Positions 34,539 to 43,237 of a stretch of DNA of 64,000 nt are shown in pieces. A model generated the notes under the pieces. That model saw only the letters and a program-made list of their open reading frames with translations, made no database searches and was not told the origin of the DNA. The number at the start of each line of letters is the position of its first letter. The stretch's first letter is position 1. Position numbers and translations under genes: made by a program. Source of the stretch: Acinetobacter chinensis (GTDB taxonomy: Bacteria; Pseudomonadota; Gammaproteobacteria; Pseudomonadales; Moraxellaceae); contig NZ_CP032134.1 in assembly GCF_002165375.2 (NCBI RefSeq), forward strand, positions 744,001 to 808,000, read 5' to 3'.

Positions 34539-35009
34539 ATGCCAAGACGTCGCGTAGTTGCTGCTCGTGAAATCCTTCCGGATCCTAAGTTCAGCAGCCA
34601 AACAATCGCTAAATTCATGAACCACGTAATGCAAGATGGTAAAAAATCTATTGCTGAAAGTATCGTTTACGGTGCTTTAGACCGCGTTCAGGAAAAAAAT
34701 AAAGTAGATCCAGTTGAATTTTTTGAAGCTACGCTTGAAAAAGTTCGTCCAATGGTCGAAGTAAAAGCACGCCGTGTTGGTGGTGCTACTTATCAGGTAC
34801 CTATGGAAGTGCGCCCATCCCGTCGTACTGCCCTGGCTATGCGTTGGTTAGTAGATGCTGCTGCTAAGCGTTCTGAAAAAACAATGGCTTTACGTCTTGC
34901 TGGTGAGTTGTTTGATGCAGCTGAAGGTAAAGGTTCAGCGATTAAAAAACGTGAAGATGTGCATCGTATGGCTGAAGCCAACAAAGCCTTCTCTCACTAC
35001 CGTTTCTAA
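34539..35009 (+). CDS. rpsG: 30S ribosomal protein S7
   Basis: 156 residues: MPRRRVVAAREILPDPKF, then GGATYQVPMEVRPSRRTALAMRWLVDAA and the C-terminal AEANKAFSHYRF. It is a primary 16S rRNA 3'-domain binder at the 30S head and, in related bacteria, the translational repressor of this operon. Standard length; biased codons. Confidence 0.99.
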   Translation: MPRRRVVAAREILPDPKFSSQTIAKFMNHVMQDGKKSIAESIVYGALDRVQEKNKVDPVEFFEATLEKVRPMVEVKARRVGGATYQVPMEVRPSRRTALAMRWLVDAAAKRSEKTMALRLAGELFDAAEGKGSAIKKREDVHRMAEANKAFSHYRF

Positions 35010-35041
35010 GCGGATAAAACAGCCCCTATTCAGGAGGGTGG

Positions 35042-35101
35042 CAGTTCTGTTTTCACAGAACTGTCATCGAATCGCTTTAAGTTGCTATGCAGCTTAAAGC
35101 G
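35042..35101 (+). other. Two hairpins between rpsG and fusA
   Basis: CAGTTCTGT/ACAGAACTG (35042-35063, loop TTTC) and CGCTTTAAG/CTTAAAGCG (35073-35101, 11-nt loop), both perfect 9-bp stems without T tracts, 40-100 bp upstream of the fusA ATG. Confidence 0.7.
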
Positions 35102-35140
35102 TCCTGTTTTAAACAACAAAATTTAGGAATGCAAGAAATC

Positions 35141-37276
35141 ATGGCTCGTCAAACCCCAATTTCTCGTTATCGTAATATTGGTATTTCTGCCCACATCGAT
35201 GCTGGTAAAACAACTACGTCTGAACGTATTCTGTTTTATACAGGTGAAAGCCACAAACTCGGTGAAACTCACGAAGGTTCTGCAACTACAGACTGGATGG
35301 AGCAAGAGCAAGAACGTGGTATTACCATTACTTCAGCAGCAGTAACATGCTTCTGGTCTGGTATGGGTAACCAGTTTGAACAACACCGTATTAACGTAAT
35401 TGACACCCCGGGACACGTAGACTTCACAATCGAAGTTGAACGTTCTATGCGTGTTCTTGACGGTGCATGCATGGTTTACTGTGCTGTAGGTGGTGTTCAG
35501 CCTCAGTCTGAAACTGTATGGCGTCAAGCAAATAAATATAAAGTTCCACGTATTGCGTTCGTAAATAAAATGGACCGTACAGGTGCGAACTTCTTCCGTG
35601 CTGTTGAACAAATGAAAACTCGCCTGGGTGCAAATCCAGTGCCTATCGTTGTTCCAATCGGTGCTGAAGAAAACTTCCAGGGTGTTGTTGACCTGATCGA
35701 AATGAAAGCGATTATCTGGGATGAAGCATCTCAAGGTATGAAGTTTGAATACGGTGAGATTCCTGCTGATCTGGTTGAACTTGCTCAGGAATGGCGTACA
35801 AACATGGTTGAAGCTGCTGCTGAAGCATCTGAAGACCTGATGGACAAGTACCTGGAAGAAGGCGAGTTAACGAAAGAAGAAATCGTTGCTGGTATCCGTA
35901 CACGTACTCTGGCGAATGAAATTCAGCCAATGATGTGTGGTTCTGCATTCAAAAACAAAGGTGTTCAACGTATGTTGGATGCTGTAATTGAATTCTTGCC
36001 TGCACCGACTGACGTAGAAGCGATCAAAGGTATTCTTGACGACAAAGACGAAACTGAAGGTTCTCGTGAAGCGTCTGATGAAGCACCATTCTCTGCGCTG
36101 GCGTTCAAAATCATGAACGACAAATTCGTTGGTAACTTAACGTTCGTACGTGTTTATTCTGGTGTTCTTAAAGCGGGTAGCCCGTGTTATAACCCAGTAA
36201 AAATGAAGCGTGAACGTGTTGGTCGTATCGTGCAGATGCATGCAAACGATCGTCATGACATCGAAGAAATTCGTGCAGGTGACATCGCAGCGTGTGTAGG
36301 TCTTAAAGATACTACAACTGGTGATACACTTTGTGATGAAAATCACGTAATTACATTAGAGCGCATGGAATTCCCTGAGCCAGTAATTGCACTTGCAGTT
36401 GAACCTAAAACTAAAGCTGACCAGGAAAAAATGTCAGTTGCTTTAGGTCGTCTTGCAAAAGAAGATCCATCATTCCGCGTTCGTACAGATGAAGAATCTG
36501 GTCAAACGATTATTGCCGGTATGGGTGAGCTTCACCTTGACATCATTGTTGACCGTATGAAGCGTGAATTCGGTGTGGAAGCGAACATTGGTAAACCAAT
36601 GGTTTCTTACCGTGAAACGATCAAAAAATCGGTTGAACAGGAAGGTAAGTTTGTTCGTCAGACTGGTGGTAAAGGTAAATTCGGTCACGTATACGTACGT
36701 CTTGAACCGCTTGCTGAAGATGCTGGTAAAGACTACGAATTCGCTGAAGAAGTTGTTGGCGGTGTAGTACCTAAAGAATTCTTTGGTGCGGTTGACAAAG
36801 GTATTCAGGAACGTATGAAGAATGGTGTACTGGCTGGTTACCCTGTTGTGGGTATCAAAGCGACATTATTCGACGGTTCTTACCACGATGTCGACTCTGA
36901 CGAATTATCGTTCAAAATGGCAGGTTCTTATGCCTTCCGTGATGGTTTCATGAAAGCGGATCCTATCCTGCTTGAGCCTATCATGAAAGTTGAAGTAGAA
37001 ACTCCAGAAGACTACATGGGCGATATCATGGGTGACTTAAACCGTCGTCGTGGTATGGTTCAGGGTATGGACGATTTACCTGGCGGTACTAAAGCGATCC
37101 GTGCTGAAGTTCCACTTGCTGAGATGTTTGGTTACGCGACTCAAATGCGTTCTATGTCTCAAGGTCGTGCGACATATTCTATGGAATTTGCTAAATATGC
37201 TGAAACTCCACGTAACGTGGCTGAAGGCATCATTTCTAAATTCCAAAATGGCGGTAAAAAAGGTGACGACGAGTAA
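35141..37276 (+). CDS. fusA: Elongation factor G
   Basis: 711 residues. GTPase motifs are AHIDAGKTTTSERIL (G1), RGITITSAA (G2), DTPGHVDF (G3) and NKMDRTGA (G4), followed by the domain II-V signatures. It drives translocation on the ribosome. The start at 35141 gives the family N terminus MARQTPISRYRNIGI; an in-frame ATG at 35087 falls in the hairpin leader and adds 18 unlikely residues. Confidence 0.98.
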   Translation: MARQTPISRYRNIGISAHIDAGKTTTSERILFYTGESHKLGETHEGSATTDWMEQEQERGITITSAAVTCFWSGMGNQFEQHRINVIDTPGHVDFTIEVERSMRVLDGACMVYCAVGGVQPQSETVWRQANKYKVPRIAFVNKMDRTGANFFRAVEQMKTRLGANPVPIVVPIGAEENFQGVVDLIEMKAIIWDEASQGMKFEYGEIPADLVELAQEWRTNMVEAAAEASEDLMDKYLEEGELTKEEIVAGIRTRTLANEIQPMMCGSAFKNKGVQRMLDAVIEFLPAPTDVEAIKGILDDKDETEGSREASDEAPFSALAFKIMNDKFVGNLTFVRVYSGVLKAGSPCYNPVKMKRERVGRIVQMHANDRHDIEEIRAGDIAACVGLKDTTTGDTLCDENHVITLERMEFPEPVIALAVEPKTKADQEKMSVALGRLAKEDPSFRVRTDEESGQTIIAGMGELHLDIIVDRMKREFGVEANIGKPMVSYRETIKKSVEQEGKFVRQTGGKGKFGHVYVRLEPLAEDAGKDYEFAEEVVGGVVPKEFFGAVDKGIQERMKNGVLAGYPVVGIKATLFDGSYHDVDSDELSFKMAGSYAFRDGFMKADPILLEPIMKVEVETPEDYMGDIMGDLNRRRGMVQGMDDLPGGTKAIRAEVPLAEMFGYATQMRSMSQGRATYSMEFAKYAETPRNVAEGIISKFQNGGKKGDDE

Positions 37277-37325
37277 TCTTTCGATTACTATAAGCCCAAA
37301 CTAATTCATAGTTAAAAAAACCAAG

Positions 37326-37347
37326 CTCATGGGTTTGCCCCCATGAG
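37326..37347 (+). other. Hairpin upstream of tuf
   Basis: CTCATGGG/CCCATGAG, an 8-bp stem with a short loop TTTGCC, 20 bp before the EF-Tu start. It has no T tract and may be an mRNA processing or stability element. Confidence 0.5.
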
Positions 37348-37367
37348 TAGTTTAAAAGGAAGATCTC

Positions 37368-38558
37368 ATGGCTAAGGCTAAGTTCGAACGTAATAAGCCA
37401 CACGTTAACGTGGGCACAATCGGTCACGTTGACCATGGTAAAACAACTTTAACAGCTGCTATTGCAACTGTATGTGCTAAAACTTTTGGTGGCGAAGCGA
37501 AAGACTACGCTGCAATTGACTCTGCACCTGAAGAAAAAGCACGTGGTATTACAATTAATACTTCACACGTAGAATACGATTCTCCAATCCGTCACTATGC
37601 GCACGTTGACTGTCCAGGTCACGCCGATTATGTTAAAAACATGATCACTGGTGCTGCTCAGATGGATGGTGCTATTCTTGTATGTGCTGCGACTGATGGT
37701 CCTATGCCACAGACTCGTGAACACATCCTGCTTTCACGTCAGGTTGGTGTACCTTATATTCTTGTATTCCTTAACAAGTGTGACCTTGTTGATGACGAAG
37801 AATTACTTGAATTAGTAGAAATGGAAGTTCGTGAACTTCTTTCTACTTATGACTTCCCAGGCGATGACACTCCAGTTATCCGTGGTTCAGCTCTTTCTGC
37901 ACTTAACGGTGAAGACAACCAGTACGGCGTTCCAGCTGTTCTTGCTCTTGTTGAAGCGCTTGATACTTATATCCCAGAGCCAGAGCGTGCTATCGATAAA
38001 GCATTCCTTATGCCAATCGAAGACGTATTCTCTATCTCAGGTCGTGGTACAGTAGTAACTGGCCGTGTTGAGTCTGGTATCGTTAAAGTCGGCGAAGAAA
38101 TCGAAATCGTTGGTATTAAAGATACAGTTAAAACAACTGTAACTGGCGTTGAAATGTTCCGTAAACTTCTTGACGAAGGTCGTGCGGGCGAGAACTGTGG
38201 TGTTCTTCTTCGTGGTACTAAACGTGAAGACGTTCAGCGTGGTCAGGTACTTGCTAAACCAGGTACAATCAAGCCACACACTAAATTCGATGCGGAAGTA
38301 TATGTACTTTCTAAAGAAGAAGGTGGTCGTCACACTCCATTCCTTAACGGTTACCGTCCACAGTTCTACTTCCGTACAACTGACGTAACTGGTGCGATTG
38401 CACTTAAAGAAGGCGTTGAAATGGTTATGCCAGGTGACAACGTTGAAATGTCAGTAGAACTGATCCACCCAATCGCAATGGACCCAGGTCTACGTTTTGC
38501 GATCCGTGAAGGTGGTCGTACAGTTGGTGCTGGTGTTGTTGCGAAAGTAACTGCATAA
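37368..38558 (+). CDS. tuf: Elongation factor Tu
   Basis: 396 residues. GHVDHGKTTL, RGITINTSHVE, DCPGHADYVKNM and NKCDLVDDEELLELVEMEVRELL are the G motifs; domains II and III follow. It delivers aminoacyl-tRNA to the ribosome. It is the last gene of the str operon; AAAAGGAAG precedes the ATG, and a strong terminator follows. Acinetobacter usually carries a second tuf elsewhere. Confidence 0.98.
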   Translation: MAKAKFERNKPHVNVGTIGHVDHGKTTLTAAIATVCAKTFGGEAKDYAAIDSAPEEKARGITINTSHVEYDSPIRHYAHVDCPGHADYVKNMITGAAQMDGAILVCAATDGPMPQTREHILLSRQVGVPYILVFLNKCDLVDDEELLELVEMEVRELLSTYDFPGDDTPVIRGSALSALNGEDNQYGVPAVLALVEALDTYIPEPERAIDKAFLMPIEDVFSISGRGTVVTGRVESGIVKVGEEIEIVGIKDTVKTTVTGVEMFRKLLDEGRAGENCGVLLRGTKREDVQRGQVLAKPGTIKPHTKFDAEVYVLSKEEGGRHTPFLNGYRPQFYFRTTDVTGAIALKEGVEMVMPGDNVEMSVELIHPIAMDPGLRFAIREGGRTVGAGVVAKVTA

Positions 38559-38572
38559 TTTTGCACTGATGT

Positions 38573-38603
38573 AAAAAAAGCGCTCCTTTGGAGCGCTTTT
38601 TTT
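38573..38603 (+). terminator. Terminator of the str operon
   Basis: GCGCTCC/GGAGCGC with a 3-nt loop, A7 before and T7 after. Confidence 0.95.
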
Positions 38604-38640
38604 ATGGAAATCAGATTTATAATTTAAATAAATATTTTGT

Positions 38641-38693
38641 AGGACAATATTTGCATAAGCTGTCCTTAACTGATATTTGCATGTCCTAAACTG
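38641..38693. promoter_or_regulatory. Direct and inverted repeats before the PF10118-type gene
   Basis: ATATTTGCAT recurs at 38647 and 38673, each followed by GTCCTTAACTG or GTCCTAAACTG. AGGACA (38641) and TGTCCT (38661) form an inverted pair around the first copy. This looks like a two-site operator. Confidence 0.45.
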
Positions 38694-38786
38694 CACTTAT
38701 CGCATTTTAATAAAGCCGTAATATAAGAATTAAGAAAAACAAGCATAAGATTTTATCTGCGTTCAGCAGATATAGGAGTAACCGCA

Positions 38787-39668
38787 ATGAATGCAAAAGT
38801 AAATATTTCTAACCGTGCAGGTGCAAGCTTCCCAGTCCGCCGTATGAATTTCAGTTTTGATGATGTACCTGAATACTGGGCACGTGAATCTGCGGGTATC
38901 ACTCACTTCATGACCGCATTGTCTGCGCTGTTTCCGGATGGGGAAAAACTTTTTATTGATTCTGTACGTGCTGTACGTTATCACCCAAGTATTAAAGACA
39001 ACGAGGCATTGCAGAAAGAGATCAGTGCATTTATTGGACAGGAAGCGATGCATACTCAGGAGCATGTAAACTTTAATGCTTCAGCAAGGAAATTTGGTCA
39101 TAAGGTCGATCAATACGAGCGTGAAACGGGTCGTCTGATTCAATTTGCACGTAAATCATTTGCAAAAGTTGTTAAACCATTTGGTATGACGCAGGAAATG
39201 GTGGATTTAACAGCAACAACAGCACTTGAGCACTTCACAGCCACAATTGCCTCACAGTTATTGATCAATGAACACATTCAGGAGTTAATGACTGATCCGA
39301 CCATGTCATATATGTGGTACTGGCATGCGGTTGAGGAAAATGAACATAAAGCAGTGGCTTTTGATGTTTATGAGGGTGTTTTTGGTAAAGGTTTAAAGGC
39401 GTACAGTTTACGTACCACGGCTTTGGTTTTTGCTATGACGCTAATTTTCCTGGCACAGTCTTCATTTGTGATCCGATTATTAAAAGAAGATGGGAAACTG
39501 AATCTGAAAGAACTGGGCATGATTTATAAATATGCCTATAGTCCATCTAAAGGCATCATTGCAGGCATGACCAAAGAAATGCTGGCTTATTTTAAACCGG
39601 GCTTTCACCCGAATGATCTGGATACAGTTCAGTTGCTTGAAACCTGGAAAGCAAAACTGGGGCTGTAA
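38787..39668 (+). CDS. Metal-dependent hydrolase (PF10118-like)
   Basis: 293 residues. The segment FIGQEAMHTQEHVNFN, then TALEHFTATIA and WHAVEENEHKAVAFDVY, gives spaced Glu and His ligands of a ferritin-like di-metal helical protein, as in PF10118 'predicted metal-dependent hydrolase' proteins common in Acinetobacter. One hydrophobic helix lies near residues 205-225. The substrate is unknown. AGGAG precedes the ATG, and repeats upstream suggest regulation. Confidence 0.87.
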   Translation: MNAKVNISNRAGASFPVRRMNFSFDDVPEYWARESAGITHFMTALSALFPDGEKLFIDSVRAVRYHPSIKDNEALQKEISAFIGQEAMHTQEHVNFNASARKFGHKVDQYERETGRLIQFARKSFAKVVKPFGMTQEMVDLTATTALEHFTATIASQLLINEHIQELMTDPTMSYMWYWHAVEENEHKAVAFDVYEGVFGKGLKAYSLRTTALVFAMTLIFLAQSSFVIRLLKEDGKLNLKELGMIYKYAYSPSKGIIAGMTKEMLAYFKPGFHPNDLDTVQLLETWKAKLGL

Positions 39669-39684
39669 AATCGGTTGACTCTTT

Positions 39685-39711
39685 GAGGTGATGAAAATCA
39701 CCTCTTTTTTT
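39685..39711 (+). terminator. Terminator after the PF10118-type gene
   Basis: GAGGTGAT/ATCACCTC, 8-bp stem, GAAA loop, T7 tail. Confidence 0.93.
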
Positions 39712-39887
39712 GCCTGAAAAATAAAGATAAAGCGGATTTAAAGAGAGTCCTGTGTATGCATTATCCTGATTTTATTATGAAGATTGCGCTATTAAAAACT
39801 GTTGCTGCTACAGCGGTCTTTTATATTTGCCTATCAGGGCGAAATGCCTATAATTCAGCACATTGTTTTTTGAAAAGATGAACGAAG

Positions 39888-40346
39888 ATGGTTCGTTTAA
39901 TGCAACAGGCTGATGTTTCAGCAGTAGTTAAAATTGAAAATCTGGTACAGAGCCATCCATGGACACACAAGCAGTTTCAGGAATCAGTCGATTCCTATCT
40001 CAGCACTGTGATTGAGAAAAATGGTCAGGTGGTGGGTTTCTGTATATTGCAGGCCGTGGTGGATGAAGCCAATCTGTTGCTGATGGCGATTGATCCTGAC
40101 TTTCAGGGGCAGGGTATGGGCTATGAATTGCTTGATCAGTCGGTTCAGATGCTGAAAAATAATCCCGTTCAGATTTTTCTTGAAGTCAGAGAATCCAATA
40201 AAGCTGCGATTGCTTTGTATGAAAAGGCACATTTTCATCAGATTGATCTGCGGAAAAATTACTACCCGAATACTGACGGTACCCGGGAGCATGCGATTAT
40301 TATGGTGAAATCCTGCAGTGATGATTTTGCCAGTCTGTTCAGTTGA
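39888..40346 (+). CDS. rimI: Ribosomal-protein-alanine N-acetyltransferase RimI
   Basis: 152 residues of the GNAT fold: DFQGQGMGYELLDQSV is the acetyl-CoA motif A, and LEVRESNKAAIALYEKAHFHQIDLRKNYY is the RimI-specific C-terminal half. It acetylates the N terminus of S18. The upstream ribosome binding site is poor; the ATG at 39888 matches the family start. It runs convergently with bpt. Confidence 0.9.
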   Translation: MVRLMQQADVSAVVKIENLVQSHPWTHKQFQESVDSYLSTVIEKNGQVVGFCILQAVVDEANLLLMAIDPDFQGQGMGYELLDQSVQMLKNNPVQIFLEVRESNKAAIALYEKAHFHQIDLRKNYYPNTDGTREHAIIMVKSCSDDFASLFS

Positions 40347-40366
40347 TAGCAGGTATTTCAGGATAA

Positions 40367-41182
40367 TTATTTAATAATAGGGTTGTTCCAGCCCGAGGGC
40401 AGTGTCGTCATCAGTGAGTCACCCAACTGAGTGATTTCAATTTTAGACAATGAATGATTCAGTCTGCGCCATTGCCCATCTATCAACAGTTCCAGGGGAA
40501 TGTACTGAGATTTGTAATTCATTTTTTCTGAGTGTGGCACCCAGTAGCCCAGGTACACATAATTCAGACCTGTACTGCGGGCATATTCAATCTGCTTGAG
40601 TATTGCAAATACACCCAGAGAGCGACGGCTTTCATCCGGATCAAAAAAAGTATAAACCGCAGAAAGTCCATCATCGAGCAAGTCACAGGTGGAAACTGAA
40701 ATCAGTTGTTCATCTTTCCATAATTCGAGAAAAAAACTGTCTGTACAGCTGTGAACCAGGAATTTTTCAAACTGATCCTGACTGGGCGGGAACATGTCGC
40801 CATCTGCATGTCGTTCATTGATGTAACGCTCATACAATGCATAATGCTGATCTGTTGCATTTCGGGTAGATGTGATTTTAACAGTCAGATCCTGATTACG
40901 TTTCCATGATTTTTTCTGAACGCTGTTCATCTGAAATTCATGCACAGGAACACGGCTGGACAGGCATTGTCTGCAAAGGTGACATTCAGGACGGTAAACG
41001 AAGTCCCCACTTCGTCTGAATCCCATGCGTGACAGTTCCGACAGTGTCACTACATCAATGCGGTGAACCGGATCTAAAAAAACCATACGTGCAGATTTGT
41101 TTTCAAGATAACTGCAATCGTGTGGTGGCGTAATGTAATACTGTAAATCGTTCAGCAGGGATTTTGGGTGATATGAATTCAT
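40367..41182 (-). CDS. bpt: Aspartate/glutamate leucyltransferase Bpt
   Basis: 271 residues of the ATE1-like family: YYITPPHDCSYLENKSARMVFLDP at the N terminus, the Cys pair CHLCRQCLSSRVPV, and LDDGLSAVYTFFDPDESRRSLG with YVYLGYWV in the catalytic half. Bacterial Bpt attaches Leu to N-terminal Asp or Glu, marking proteins for ClpAP via ClpS. AGGGA lies upstream of the ATG at 41182. It follows aat by 22 bp. Confidence 0.94.
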   Translation of the reverse strand: MNSYHPKSLLNDLQYYITPPHDCSYLENKSARMVFLDPVHRIDVVTLSELSRMGFRRSGDFVYRPECHLCRQCLSSRVPVHEFQMNSVQKKSWKRNQDLTVKITSTRNATDQHYALYERYINERHADGDMFPPSQDQFEKFLVHSCTDSFFLELWKDEQLISVSTCDLLDDGLSAVYTFFDPDESRRSLGVFAILKQIEYARSTGLNYVYLGYWVPHSEKMNYKSQYIPLELLIDGQWRRLNHSLSKIEITQLGDSLMTTLPSGWNNPIIK

Positions 41183-41204
41183 GTACAAGATCCCTCTCTT
41201 ATTT

Positions 41205-41936
41205 TCATTGAATTAATCGCGAGTGCAACGCTATTGTTTTACTTGAAAATACACCTTCCTGATATTTTTTCCAATTGATGGAGGGCTGTTTTACAACATC
41301 TTGTAACGAATTAAGGTACTGATGGCGTGAAATTGTACAGGCACCCAGGCTTAAGAGGTGATCATTGACCAGCTGGCAGTCAATCCAGGGGAGATTATTT
41401 TTCTGACCAATCAGCATAAGTGCATAAAAAGCCATTTTAGAGACATCGGTTTGTGTGCTGAACATCGACTCACCAAAGCAGCCTTGCCCAATGGTCACTC
41501 CATAAAGTCCCCCAATGACCTGATCTTTTTCCCAGACCTCTATACTGTAGGCATATCCTGCATGAAACAGTTCACAGTACCCCTGGATAATATCTTCTGA
41601 AATCCATGTTTCATTGGCATAACTGCGGGGGAGGGCACAGGATCGGATCACTGTTTCAAAAGCCTGGTTGACGGTCATCCTGTAGTCCATTTTTTTCATA
41701 TTTCTGAGCAGGGATTTACTGGGATGATAATCCTGCGGACGAATAATGCAGCGGGGTTCAGGACACCACCAGCAGATGGGTTCTCCTTCTGAAAACCAGG
41801 GAAACAGTCCGTGTGTATAGGCTTCATACAGAGTGGATGGGTCAAGGTCAGCACCAATACAGATTAATCCCTGACCCTCTGGATCACTTTCGACAGGATC
41901 GGGGAAAATAAATTGAGACGGAGGAAGTGCAGACAT
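41205..41936 (-). CDS. aat: Leucyl/phenylalanyl-tRNA-protein transferase
   Basis: 243 residues: FPDPVESDPEGQGLICIGADLDPSTLYEAYTHGLFPWFSEGEPICWWCPEPRCII is the diagnostic N-terminal block, followed by GGLYGVTIGQGCFGESMFS. It adds Leu or Phe to N-terminal Lys or Arg. The start at 41936 matches the family; the longer in-frame ATG at 41972 would lie within the trxB terminator. It precedes bpt in one unit, pairing both N-degron transferases. Confidence 0.95.
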   Translation of the reverse strand: MSALPPSQFIFPDPVESDPEGQGLICIGADLDPSTLYEAYTHGLFPWFSEGEPICWWCPEPRCIIRPQDYHPSKSLLRNMKKMDYRMTVNQAFETVIRSCALPRSYANETWISEDIIQGYCELFHAGYAYSIEVWEKDQVIGGLYGVTIGQGCFGESMFSTQTDVSKMAFYALMLIGQKNNLPWIDCQLVNDHLLSLGACTISRHQYLNSLQDVVKQPSINWKKYQEGVFSSKTIALHSRLIQ

Positions 41937-41970
41937 TGTTAAAATTCCAGAACAGCTGTTTCTATCATAC

Positions 41971-42000
41971 ATAAAAAAGCCACCCAGGAAGGATGGCTTT
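41971..42000 (-). terminator. Terminator of trxB
   Basis: On the minus strand AAAAGCCATCC pairs with GGGTGGCTTTT around a short loop (one mismatch), followed by a T run. It separates trxB from aat-bpt. Confidence 0.8.
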
Positions 42001-42026
42001 TGATTCAGATGAACAGGATGTTCAGA

Positions 42027-42983
42027 TCAGTCATTCAGTGAATCCAGATATTTATCTGCATCCAGTGCTGCCATACAGCCTGAACCTGCAGAAGTGATTG
42101 CCTGACGGTATACATCGTCAGCAACATCACCCGCTGCAAATACACCTGCAACAGACGTTGCTGTCGCATTACCGGCAGTTCCACTGTGCACCTGAATATA
42201 GCCGTTACGCAGTTCCAGCTGACCATCAAACATGCTTGTATTTGGTTTGTGACCAATTGCAACGAACAGACCTGAAACGTCAACAGTCTGTGTAGAGTCA
42301 TCCTGAGTGGATTTTAAGCGTACAGCTGTAACACCTGAAGATGCTTCACCCAGTACTTCATCCACCTGATGGTTCCAGATAATACTGATTTTGCCTTCTT
42401 TTTCCTTTTCGAACAGGTGATCCTGCAGGATTTTTTCAGAACGCAGGCTGTCACGACGGTGAACCAGGGTTACGTGGGCAGCAATATTGGAAAGGTAAAG
42501 TGCTTCTTCAACAGCTGTGTTACCACCACCAACCACCATGACATTCTGATTCTTGTAGAAGAATCCATCACAGGTTGCACATGCGCTGACACCCTGACCC
42601 ATGTAGGCAGCTTCAGATTCAAGACCCAGGTACTGTGCAGTTGCACCGGTTGCAATGATCAGTGCATCACAGGTAAATTCATCCATATCACCTTTCAGGA
42701 TAAATGGACGGACACTCAGATCGACTTCATTGATATGGTCATAAACAATTTCAGTACCAAAACGTTCAGCATGAGCCTGCATACGTTCCATCAGGGCAGG
42801 TCCGGTCAGACCTTCTGGATCACCTGGCCAGTTATCCACTTCAGTGGTTGTGGTCAGCTGTCCGCCCAGTTGCAGACCTGCAATCAGAACAGGCTTTAAG
42901 TTGGCACGTGCAGCATAGACAGCGGCGCTGTATCCTGCAGGACCTGAACCTAAAATAATCAGTCGTGAATGACGAGCGCTCAT
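42027..42983 (-). CDS. trxB: Thioredoxin reductase
   Basis: 318 residues. The FAD motif LGSGPAGYSAAVYAAR, the redox pair CATCDGFF near residue 140, the NADPH motif GGGNTAVEEA and the C-terminal GVFAAGDVADDVYRQAITSAGSGCMAA are complete. It reduces thioredoxin with NADPH. The start at 42983 (MSARHSR) has AGGA 8 nt upstream; an ATG three codons earlier is too close to it. It is divergent from ftsK. Confidence 0.95.
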   Translation of the reverse strand: MSARHSRLIILGSGPAGYSAAVYAARANLKPVLIAGLQLGGQLTTTTEVDNWPGDPEGLTGPALMERMQAHAERFGTEIVYDHINEVDLSVRPFILKGDMDEFTCDALIIATGATAQYLGLESEAAYMGQGVSACATCDGFFYKNQNVMVVGGGNTAVEEALYLSNIAAHVTLVHRRDSLRSEKILQDHLFEKEKEGKISIIWNHQVDEVLGEASSGVTAVRLKSTQDDSTQTVDVSGLFVAIGHKPNTSMFDGQLELRNGYIQVHSGTAGNATATSVAGVFAAGDVADDVYRQAITSAGSGCMAALDADKYLDSLND

Positions 42984-43237
42984 TCGCAGCATCCTTTTTT
43001 TATATCGAAATTTGTGAAATTATACGTGAAACAGCCATGCTGTTGGACGTGATTAATGTAGATAATATTGATGACATAAATCGGTTTGAGCTATATAGCA
43101 TAACTTAACAACATACTTAAACAATCCTGCATCTTTTTTTTATGAACAGGTGCATAATATATGGTTTTAAAACACTTCTGCATCTGATGCAGGTTTCCAG
43201 TAAAAATATGAATGAAAAATTGGTTACAGGACAGTAT

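Noticed and set aside
42369..42899. 176-codon plus-strand frame inside trxB
   Set aside because: Antisense shadow of a well-conserved enzyme; composition follows the trxB codon pattern.
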